Below are positions 13,245 to 21,500 of a DNA stretch of 22,619 bases, piece by piece (position 1 is the first letter of the stretch; every line of letters begins with the position of its first letter). The stretch lies in assembly GCA_015487645.1 (NCBI GenBank), contig WFPH01000119.1, positions 1 through 22,619 of the forward strand. The letters run 5' to 3'. The notes beneath the pieces are model-generated. The model was not told the origin of the DNA. It saw nothing but the letters and a program-made list of their open reading frames with translations, and made no database searches. This DNA is from Thermosulfurimonas sp. Its GTDB lineage: Bacteria; Desulfobacterota; Thermodesulfobacteria; Thermodesulfobacteriales; Thermodesulfobacteriaceae. The translations under genes were made by a program, and so were the position numbers.

Positions 13245-13384
13245 ATCTCAGGCGTCCCTCCTTGCAGGAGGCGGCCCTGAGTCGGAGATAACAGGTAGCC
13301 GGAAGGCTTTAAACGGCCTGAGAGCCGGCCTGTGGAGGCGAAGGGAAGCCTTCGTCTAAAAGTTTTTAAAGAAGGAGGCCACCG
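13245..13384 (+). ncRNA. Probable L10 (rplJ) leader RNA
   Basis: The 140-base rplA-rplJ gap is rich in paired elements. CTCAGG (13247-13252) pairs with CCTGAG (13276-13281) and encloses an asymmetric loop and an inner stem CCTCCT/AGGAGG (13257-13271). A second block with ACAGG...CCTGT arms follows, then CGAAGG-GAAG-CCTTCG (13339-13354) ahead of TCTAAAAGTTTTT. In many bacteria the L10(L7/L12)4 complex binds a kinked leader at this position and represses rplJL translation, and Gram-positive versions add a terminator. Location and nested stems support that assignment; I did not align it to the Rfam model. The last stem could be an attenuator. Confidence 0.6.
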
Positions 13385-13918
13385 GTGCTTACGCGTGCCC
13401 AAAAAGAGGAATTGGTAAAGAATCTTCGTCAGAAGTTTCAGGAGGCCCAGGCGGTCTTCGTAACTTCTTTTAAAGGTCTTACAGCCAACGAGAGCAACGA
13501 GCTCCGGAGGCTCATCCGGGAGGCCGGGGGAGAGTACCGGGTGGTGAAAAATACTCTCCTGCGGATTGCCTCCGCGGATACGCCGGCGGCTCCCATTCAG
13601 GATTTTATCGAGGGGCCTACGGGTATTGCTCTGGCCTATAAGGATCCGGTGGCGCTGGCTAAGGTCCTCAAGGAGTTCGCGGAGGAGCACGAAGCTCTGG
13701 TTCTGCGGGGGGCGGCCCTTCAGGGCAAACCCGTGGATGCGAAGGGGATCGAGGCCCTGGCCAAGCTTCCGCCGAGAGAGGTGCTCTTGGCGCAGCTTCT
13801 GGGGCTGCTTCAGGCTCCGCCCGCGAAGCTGGTCCAGTTGCTGGCCAATGTGTTGCGGAACTTCCTTTATGTGCTCAGGGCTATTGAGGAGAAAAAGAAG
13901 GCCGAAGGGGGCCAATAA
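13385..13918 (+). CDS. rplJ: 50S ribosomal protein L10
   Basis: The 177-aa product has the rRNA-binding N-terminal domain (LTRAQKEELVKNLRQKFQEAQAVFVTSFKGLT, ELRRLIREAGGEYRVVKNTLL, FIEGPTGIALAYKDP) and a C-terminal helix (LLANVLRNFLYVLRAIEEKKK) that holds L7/L12 dimers. The start is GTG 13385, with AAGGAGG 6 bases upstream. It is preceded by a structured leader and followed after 30 bases by rplL, its partner in the ribosomal stalk. Confidence 0.97.
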   Translation: MLTRAQKEELVKNLRQKFQEAQAVFVTSFKGLTANESNELRRLIREAGGEYRVVKNTLLRIASADTPAAPIQDFIEGPTGIALAYKDPVALAKVLKEFAEEHEALVLRGAALQGKPVDAKGIEALAKLPPREVLLAQLLGLLQAPPAKLVQLLANVLRNFLYVLRAIEEKKKAEGGQ

Positions 13919-13948
13919 TCTTAAAAATCCCAGAAGGAGGCAGGTAAG

Positions 13949-14338
13949 ATGGCAGTAACCAAAGAAGAAGTGATTGAGTTTATTGCCAACATGAGCGTGC
14001 TGGAGCTTTCGGAGTTTATCAAGGAGCTGGAGGAGAAGTTCGGGGTTAGTGCGGCGGCTCCGGTGGCGGCGGTGGCTGCGGCTCCGGGAGCGGCTCCGGG
14101 GGCGGAGGCGGCTCCGGCGGAGGAGAAGACTGAGTTTGACGTAATCCTTACCGAGGCCGGTGGTCAGAAGATCCAGGTGATCAAAGAGGTGCGGGCCATT
14201 ACCGGTCTGGGGCTCAAGGAGGCCAAGGAACTGGTGGAGAGCGCCCCCAAACCGGTCAAGGAGGGAGTCTCCAAGGAGGAGGCCGAGGAGATCAAAAAGA
14301 AACTCGAGGCCGTTGGCGCCAAAGTAGAAATCAAGTAA
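13949..14338 (+). CDS. rplL: 50S ribosomal protein L7/L12
   Basis: The 129-aa acidic stalk protein has an N-terminal dimerisation domain (KEEVIEFIANMSVLELSEFIKELEEKFGV), an Ala/Pro/Gly-rich hinge about 34-56, and the conserved C-terminal domain (EFDVILTEAGGQKIQVIKEVRAITGLGLKEAKELVESAP...). It recruits EF-G, EF-Tu and IF2 to the ribosome. AAGGAGG lies 8 bases before ATG. The usual multiple copies per ribosome fit the strong Shine-Dalgarno. Confidence 0.98.
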   Translation: MAVTKEEVIEFIANMSVLELSEFIKELEEKFGVSAAAPVAAVAAAPGAAPGAEAAPAEEKTEFDVILTEAGGQKIQVIKEVRAITGLGLKEAKELVESAPKPVKEGVSKEEAEEIKKKLEAVGAKVEIK

Positions 14339-14365
14339 AATTATTAAGAAAAGGCCATCAAGAAG

Positions 14366-14408
14366 AAGGGGCTTTTCCCTGTAGAGGGGGAAGCCCTTAT
14401 TGTGTTTG
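14366..14408 (+). terminator. Hairpin between rplL and rpoB (partial terminator or processing site)
   Basis: A 13-bp stem with one bulged G and two G-T pairs (14366-14379 with 14386-14398, loop TGTAGA) is followed by ATTGTGTTTG. E. coli has a partial terminator and an RNase III site at the same place that lowers rpoBC relative to rplJL. The U tract is weak, so read-through must be substantial. Confidence 0.5.
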
Positions 14409-14436
14409 AAAATTAGGGAAGGAGGCGATCCGGAAG

Positions 14437-17400
14437 ATGGAGACTCCCACCATTGTCCCGGCCAGGATTAGGAGGAATTTCGGGAGGGTCAAGCCTCCCA
14501 TGGATGTGCCCTATCTCATTCGGTTGCAGAGGGAATCTTACAGTGAGTTCCTGCAGAAAGACGTGCCTTCCAAGTCCCGGAAGAACAAGGGCATCCAGGC
14601 TGCCCTTCAGGAAGTTTTCCCTATCAAGGATTTTACCGGCACCGCGGAGCTAGAGTTTGTAGACTACGAAATTCTCCCTCCCGAACTCACCCCTGAAGAA
14701 TGCTGGGAGAAGGGGCTCACCTATGAGGCCCTCATGAAACTAAGGGTTAGGCTTATCACTTACGATGTGGACCCAGAGAGCGGCACCCAGAGCATTCGGG
14801 ATATCAAAGAACAGGAGATCTTTTTCGGGGCCGTTCCCTTGATGACCGAAGACGGCCGTTTCATTGTGAACGGTACCGAGAGGGTGGTGGTCAGCCAGCT
14901 TCAGCGTTCGGCCGGCGTCATTTTTGACCACGACAAGGGCAAGGCCCATTCCGGAAAGATCGTCTATACCGCGCGGATCATTCCGGCCAAGGGGTCCTGG
15001 CTGGATTTTGAGTATGATCATCGGGGAAGGTTGCTGGCCCGTATTGATCGCCGGAAGAACTTCACGGCCACCACTTTTCTCAAGGCTATGGGCATGACGG
15101 AGGAGGAAATCCTCAATTACTTTTATCCCCGGGAAAAGTTTTTCATCTATCCCGACAGGATCGAGAAGGAGATCAATCCGGAGGTCTTCCTCACGCAGAA
15201 GGTCTCGGTGGACATCGTGCATCCCGAGACCGGGGAAGTGCTTCTCAAAGCGGGACGGAAGGTCACCAAAGCGGCTCTCAAGCGTATCCTTGAGGCCGGG
15301 GTCAAGACCGTTCCGGTGACGGAGAAGGAGTTTCTCGGTCGGGTGGCGGCCAAGGATGTGGTGGATCCCGAAACCGGTGAGGTCATCCTGGAATGCAACG
15401 AGGAGATCACCAAGGAGAAGCTGGCCAAGTTGCGGGAGGCCGGAGTTAAGGAGGTAGAGTGTCTTTACATTGACATTCACCGTTACACCCGGGCCCTGAG
15501 GGACACCCTTAAGCTCGATAAGGCCAAGACCCGGGAGGAAGCCCTGATCGAGATCTATCGGAAGATGCGGCCCTCGAGCCCGGCCACGCTCGAGGTGGCC
15601 GAGCCCTATTTCAAGTCCCTCTTTTTCGATCCGGCCACCTACAATCTTTCGGAGGTCGGGCGATACAAGATCAACCTGCGGCTCGGGCTCGATATCCCTA
15701 TTACCCAGACCACCCTTACCAGGGAGGACGTCCTGGCTATCCTTAAGGAACTCATTCGCCTCAAGGAGGAAGGCGGCGAGGGCGATGACATAGACCACCT
15801 GGGTAACCGGCGGGTGCGGGCGGTGGGAGAGCTGGCGGAGAATCAGTACCGGGTGGGCCTGGTGCGGATGGAGCGGGCGGTCAAGGAGCGGATGACTCTC
15901 CAGGATGTGGAAGCCCTGATGCCCAACGACCTCATTAATCCCAAGCCGGTCTCCGCGGCCCTGCGGGAGTTCTTTGCCCAGGGGCAGCTTTCGCAGTTCA
16001 TGGATCAGACCAATCCCCTTTCCATGATCACCCACAAGCGCCGGCTCTCGGCTCTGGGGCCCGGAGGACTTACCCGGGAGCGGGCGGGTTTCGAGGTGCG
16101 GGACGTGCATCCTTCGCATTACGGCCGGATCTGTCCCATCGAGACTCCTGAAGGCCCGAACATCGGGCTCATTGTTTCCATGGCTACCTATGCCCGGACC
16201 AACCCTTACGGTTTCCTGGAGACCCCCTACCGGCTGGTCAAGAAGGGGCGGGTGACCGATCAGGTCATCTATCTCAACGCCGCGGAAGAAAAGGACATGG
16301 TCATCGCTCAGGCCACCATCAATATCGATAAAGACGGCCATATCCTGGATGAGGTGGTGCCGGCCCGGAAAGGGGGCGAATTTATCATGGCCCGCCGGGA
16401 AGAGGTGGATCTGGTGGATCTGGTTCCGGCCCAGGTAGTGAGTGTTTCCTCCTCCCTTATTCCTTTCCTGGAGCACGACGACGCCAACCGGGCCCTCATG
16501 GGGTCGAACATGCAGCGTCAGGCGGTCCCCCTGATCCGGACGGAAGCCCCTCTGGTGGGCTCCGGGATGGAGAAGATTGCGGCCCGGGATTCGGGCGTGG
16601 TGATCCTGGCTGAAGACGACGGGGTGGTGGAGGACGTGGATGCTACCCGGATCGTAGTGCGCTACCAGGGACAGAATGGAGGAACTCCGCAGGTCAAGAT
16701 TTACAATCTCATGAAATGGCGCCGCTCCAATCAGAACACCACTTTCAACCAGAAACCCCGAGTGCGTCCGGGTCAGAAGGTACGCAAGGGCGAGATCCTG
16801 GCCGACGGACCTTCTACGGACGGAGGGGAACTGGCTCTGGGCAAGAACATCCTGGTGGCCTTCATGCCCTGGCGGGGATACAACTTTGAGGACTCTATCG
16901 TGATCTCCGAGCGGCTGGTGCGGGATGACGTCTACACCTCCATACACATCGAGGAGTTCGAGTGTGTGGCCCGGGAGACCAAGCTCGGCCGGGAAGAGAT
17001 TACCCGCGACATTCCCAACGTGAGCGAGGAGGCCCTGGCCAATCTGGATGAGAGCGGGATCGTGAAGATCGGGGCCTATGTGCGTCCGGGAGACATCCTG
17101 GTGGGCAAGGTCACGCCCAAGGGAGAGGTGCAGCTCACACCGGAAGAGAAGCTGCTCCGGGCCATCTTCGGAGAGAAGGCCAGTGACGTTAAGGACACCT
17201 CACTGCGGGTGCCGGCCGGGATAGAGGGTATCGTGATCGACACCAAGGTCTTCACCCGGCGAGGGGTGGAGAAGGATGAGCGGGCTTTGGCTAAGGAGGC
17301 GGAAAAGATCGCTCGTCTGGAAAAGGACCGGGCCGACTACCTGGAGATCCTGCGCCGGAGCACGCTCAAGACCCTGGAGGAAATTCTAGTAGGTGAGACA

Positions 17401-18519
17401 GCCGCGGCGGCCTATATCGACGAGGAAGGAAATGAGGTCGTGGCTCGGGGAGCGGAGATTACGCGGGAGGTGCTGGCGAAGGTTCCCATGTCTCAGCTCC
17501 GGGAGCTGGCGCCCAAGAAACTTAAAAAGAAGGTAGACGAGATCCTTAAGAGCTTTGAGACCAAAAAGGCCGAGATCATCCATGAGTTCGAGCAGCGGAT
17601 CAAGCGGGTCACTAAGGGTGATGAGCTTCCGCCCGGGGTGCTCAAAGTGGTGAAGGTCTATGTAGCCATGAAACGGAAGCTTCAGCCTGGAGACAAGATG
17701 GCCGGACGTCACGGAAATAAGGGCGTGGTCTCCAAGGTGGTACCCATCGAGGATATGCCCTATCTTCCCGATGGGACCCCGGTGGACATGGTGCTTTCGC
17801 CTCTGGGGGTACCCTCCCGGATGAACATCGGGCAGATCCTTGAGACCCATCTGGGCTGGGCCTGTAAGGAACTGGGTAGAAAGCTCTCCCGGCTGGCCGA
17901 GGAGCATCAGGTCCAGGCGATTAAGGATCTCCTCAAGCGGCTTTTCAGCGAAGAGGAATACCAGCGTCTGGTCGAGGGGAAGACCGAGGAGGAGATCCTG
18001 GATATGGCCCGGGCCTTTGCGGATGGCATTCCGGTGGCCACGCCGGTCTTCGACGGGGCTAAGGAGCCCGAGATCAAGGCCTGGTTGAGGGAGGCCGGTC
18101 TTTCCGAGACCGGGCAGACCGTGCTCTACAATGGGATGACCGGTGAACCCTTCAGGGAACCGGTGACCGTGGGTTACATGTATATGCTCAAGCTCCATCA
18201 CCTGGTGGACGACAAGATTCATGCCCGGGCGACCGGTCCTTACTCCCTCATCACCCAGCAACCGCTCGGCGGTAAGGCCCAGTTCGGTGGTCAGCGTCTG
18301 GGCGAGATGGAGGTCTGGGCTATGGAAGCCTACGGAGCGGCTTACGCCCTCCAGGAATTCCTTACGGTCAAAAGCGACGACGTAACCGGAAGGACCCGGA
18401 TGTACGAGAAGATCGTCAAGGGGGAAAACTTTCTTGAACCGGGGCTTCCGGAAAGCTTTAAAGTCCTGGTTAAAGAACTCCAGGGCCTCTGTCTGGACGT
18501 AGAGGTCCTGGAGGAATAA
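14437..18519 (+). CDS. rpoB: DNA-directed RNA polymerase subunit beta
   Basis: The 1360-aa beta subunit is complete. Landmarks are the rifampicin-pocket region QLSQFMDQTNPLS about 517-529 followed by HKRR and LSALGPGG (Asp523, His533 and Ser538 match the sensitive E. coli residues D516, H526, S531), then RICPIETPEGPNIGLI, GSNMQRQAVPL, GYNFEDSI, KMAGRHGNKGVVS and the C-terminal GGKAQFGGQRLGEMEVWA and LKVEV-like end. Insertions corresponding to E. coli beta SI1 (about 255-345, with two copies of a DxVxPETGEV module) and SI2 (coiled-coil about 945-1060) are present, as in Gram-negative enzymes. ATG 14437 has AAGGAGG 12 bases upstream. rpoC follows after 25 bases. Confidence 0.98.
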   Translation: METPTIVPARIRRNFGRVKPPMDVPYLIRLQRESYSEFLQKDVPSKSRKNKGIQAALQEVFPIKDFTGTAELEFVDYEILPPELTPEECWEKGLTYEALMKLRVRLITYDVDPESGTQSIRDIKEQEIFFGAVPLMTEDGRFIVNGTERVVVSQLQRSAGVIFDHDKGKAHSGKIVYTARIIPAKGSWLDFEYDHRGRLLARIDRRKNFTATTFLKAMGMTEEEILNYFYPREKFFIYPDRIEKEINPEVFLTQKVSVDIVHPETGEVLLKAGRKVTKAALKRILEAGVKTVPVTEKEFLGRVAAKDVVDPETGEVILECNEEITKEKLAKLREAGVKEVECLYIDIHRYTRALRDTLKLDKAKTREEALIEIYRKMRPSSPATLEVAEPYFKSLFFDPATYNLSEVGRYKINLRLGLDIPITQTTLTREDVLAILKELIRLKEEGGEGDDIDHLGNRRVRAVGELAENQYRVGLVRMERAVKERMTLQDVEALMPNDLINPKPVSAALREFFAQGQLSQFMDQTNPLSMITHKRRLSALGPGGLTRERAGFEVRDVHPSHYGRICPIETPEGPNIGLIVSMATYARTNPYGFLETPYRLVKKGRVTDQVIYLNAAEEKDMVIAQATINIDKDGHILDEVVPARKGGEFIMARREEVDLVDLVPAQVVSVSSSLIPFLEHDDANRALMGSNMQRQAVPLIRTEAPLVGSGMEKIAARDSGVVILAEDDGVVEDVDATRIVVRYQGQNGGTPQVKIYNLMKWRRSNQNTTFNQKPRVRPGQKVRKGEILADGPSTDGGELALGKNILVAFMPWRGYNFEDSIVISERLVRDDVYTSIHIEEFECVARETKLGREEITRDIPNVSEEALANLDESGIVKIGAYVRPGDILVGKVTPKGEVQLTPEEKLLRAIFGEKASDVKDTSLRVPAGIEGIVIDTKVFTRRGVEKDERALAKEAEKIARLEKDRADYLEILRRSTLKTLEEILVGETAAAAYIDEEGNEVVARGAEITREVLAKVPMSQLRELAPKKLKKKVDEILKSFETKKAEIIHEFEQRIKRVTKGDELPPGVLKVVKVYVAMKRKLQPGDKMAGRHGNKGVVSKVVPIEDMPYLPDGTPVDMVLSPLGVPSRMNIGQILETHLGWACKELGRKLSRLAEEHQVQAIKDLLKRLFSEEEYQRLVEGKTEEEILDMARAFADGIPVATPVFDGAKEPEIKAWLREAGLSETGQTVLYNGMTGEPFREPVTVGYMYMLKLHHLVDDKIHARATGPYSLITQQPLGGKAQFGGQRLGEMEVWAMEAYGAAYALQEFLTVKSDDVTGRTRMYEKIVKGENFLEPGLPESFKVLVKELQGLCLDVEVLEE

Positions 18520-18544
18520 GCCTCTTTGGAGGAGGTGCAAGCCC

Positions 18545-21500
18545 ATGGAAGAACTTTTTTCTTATTTCGCCAAACCCAAAGATCCCATGGACATCAAGGC
18601 CATTCGCCTGGGGTTGGCTTCCCCGGAGAAGATCCGGGAGTGGAGCCATGGAGAGGTCAAGAAGCCCGAGACCATCAATTACCGTACGCTCAAACCCGAG
18701 CGGGATGGCCTTTTCTGTGCCAAGATCTTCGGTCCGGTGAAGGATTACGAGTGTCTCTGCGGAAAGTACAAACGGGCCAAGCATCGGGGCGTCATCTGTG
18801 AGAAGTGCGGGGTGGAGGTCATTCAGAGTAAGGTGCGCCGGGAACGGATGGGGCACATCGAGCTTGCGGCCCCGGTGGCCCATATCTGGTTTCTGAGGAG
18901 TGTGCCGAGCAAGATAGGTTCCCTTCTGGATCTCACTCTCAAGGAGCTTGAGGCGGTCCTCTATTTCGAGAAGTACATCGTGGTGGAAAGTGAAGTGCCG
19001 GAACTGCCCAGAGGGAAGGTCCTGACGGAGGAACAGGTATACGCCTTTCGGCAGAAGTTCGGAGAGAAGTTCCGGGTAGGCATGGGGGCGGAGGCGGTTC
19101 GGGAGATCCTCCGGACCCTCGATCTGGATCAACTGGCGGAGGAGATCCGGGCCGAGATGGAGAAGACCTCCAGCGAGGCCCGGCGGAAGAAGCTCGGCAA
19201 GCGTCTCAAGGTGGTGGACGCCCTGCGGACCTCCGGCAACCGGCCGGAGTGGATGATCCTGGAGGTGGTGCCGGTCATTCCGCCGGAGCTCCGGCCCCTG
19301 GTGCCCCTGGAGGGAGGGCGCTTCGCTACTTCGGACCTTAATGATCTCTACCGCCGGGTGATCAACCGGAACAACCGTCTAAAGCGTCTGATGGAACTGG
19401 ATGCCCCGGAGGTGATCGTTCGCAACGAGATGCGCATGCTCCAGGAGGCGGTGGATACTCTGTTCGACAACGGCCGTCGGGGCCGGCCGGTGACCGGTCC
19501 GAACCGCCGTCCTTTAAAGAGCCTCTCGGACATGCTCCGGGGCAAACAGGGACGGTTCCGGCAGAATCTTCTCGGGAAACGGGTGGACTTTTCCGGTCGT
19601 TCGGTGATTGTGGCCGGTCCCGAACTCCGGATGCACCAGTGCGGGCTCCCGAAGAAGATGGCCATCGAGCTCTTCAAACCTTTTATTTATCAATGGCTGG
19701 AGAAAAACGGTTACGCCACCACTATCAAGACGGCCAAGCGGCTGGTGGAGGAAGAAGATCCTCTGGTCTGGGATGCCCTGGAGGAGATCGTCAAAGAGTT
19801 TCCTATTATGCTCAACCGGGCGCCCACGCTTCACCGTCTGGGTATCCAAGCCTTCGAGCCCGTGCTCATTGACACCAAGGCCATTCAGCTCCATCCCCTG
19901 GTGTGCGTGGCCTACAATGCGGACTTCGATGGCGACCAGATGGCGGTGCATGTGCCCCTTTCGGTGGAGGCCCAGACCGAGTGCCGGGTGCTTCTCCTTT
20001 CCACCAACAACATTCTTCTTCCGGCCAGCGGCGTGCCCGTAGTCTATCCCACCCAGGACATGGTTCTGGGGCTCTTCTACATGACCCTTGAGCGGCCCTT
20101 TGCCAAGGGGGAAGGGCGGGTCTTCCGTGATCCGGAGGAGGTCCTCCTGGCCTACCAGGAGGGGGCCGTGGATCTCCAGGCCCGAATCAAGGTCCGGATG
20201 GATGGGCGTTTGGTGGAGACCACCCCTGGGCGTCTGATCTTCTCTACCATTGTGCCGGAAGAGATACCCTTTGAGGAATACAACAAGCCTCTCCGCAAAA
20301 AGGAACTTCAGCGTCTGATCGATCTTTCCTATCGCCGGGCCGGAGCCAAGAAGACCGTCATCTTTGCCGACCGCATGAAGGACATGGGTTACCAGATGGC
20401 CACCGAGGCCGGACTTTCCATCTGTGTGGACTACCTGGTGATTCCCAAGAAAAAGGCCGAGATTCTGGCGGAGGCGGAGAAGAAGGTTCAGGAGATCCTT
20501 CAACAGTATCGGGACGGACTCATCACCGACGGTGAGCGCTACAACAAGACCGTGGACATCTGGTCAGCGGCCACCGATCGGGTCACCCAGGAGATGATCA
20601 AGGAGATGGAGACCGCGGAGTACGTGGGGCCGGATGGGAAGAAGGTGGTCGGGCCCAGCATGAACCCGGTTTACATTATGGCCTATTCCGGGGCCCGGGG
20701 CTCGGTGGACCAGATCCGACAGCTGGCGGGCATGCGGGGTCTCATGGCCAAGCCCTCGGGGGAGATCATCGAGACCCCCATTAAGAGCAATTTCCGGGAA
20801 GGCCTCTCCGTTCTGGAGTACTTCGTGTCCACGCACGGGGCCCGTAAAGGGCTGGCGGATACGGCCTTGAAGACCGCCAACGCCGGGTACCTCACCCGAC
20901 GTCTGGTGGATGTGGCCCAGGATTGCACGGTGGTGGAGGAGGACTGCGGAACCATCGACGGCCTGGAGGTGGGACACCTCATTGAGGCCGGTGAGATCAT
21001 GGAGCCGGTGTGGGACCGGGTGCTCGGTCGTGTGGCCCTGGAGGACATCGTGGATCCGGTGACCGGAGAGATCCTGGTCAAGGCCAATGAGGAGATCGAT
21101 GAGAAGGCTGTGAAGAAGTTGCGCGAGGCCGGCATCGAGAAGGTGGCCATCCGCTCGGTGCTTACCTGTCAGAGCCGTTACGGAGTCTGCGCCAAATGTT
21201 ACGGTCGGGATCTGGCCACCGGGCGCATGGTGGAGATCGGGGAGGCCGTGGGGATCATTGCGGCTCAGTCCATCGGGGAACCCGGAACCCAGCTTACCAT
21301 GCGGACCTTCCACATCGGAGGAACCGCCAGTAGAGCCGTGGAACAGAGTGAACACCGGGCCCAGACCCAGGGGCAGGTGAAGTTCATCAACCTCAAGACC
21401 GTGCGGAGCCGGGATGGCTCCCTCATTGCCCTGAATCGTCAGGGGGAGATCGCCATCGTTTCCCCGGATGGCCGCGAGAAAGAGCGTTATCCTGTGGTTT

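Noticed and set aside
14740..16947. A 735-codon open frame antisense to rpoB
   Set aside because: It mirrors the rpoB reading frame; strong codon bias leaves few stops on the opposite strand. Its translation resembles no family and it has no ribosome-binding site. The same holds for the antisense frames at 17386-18546 and 20564-22243.
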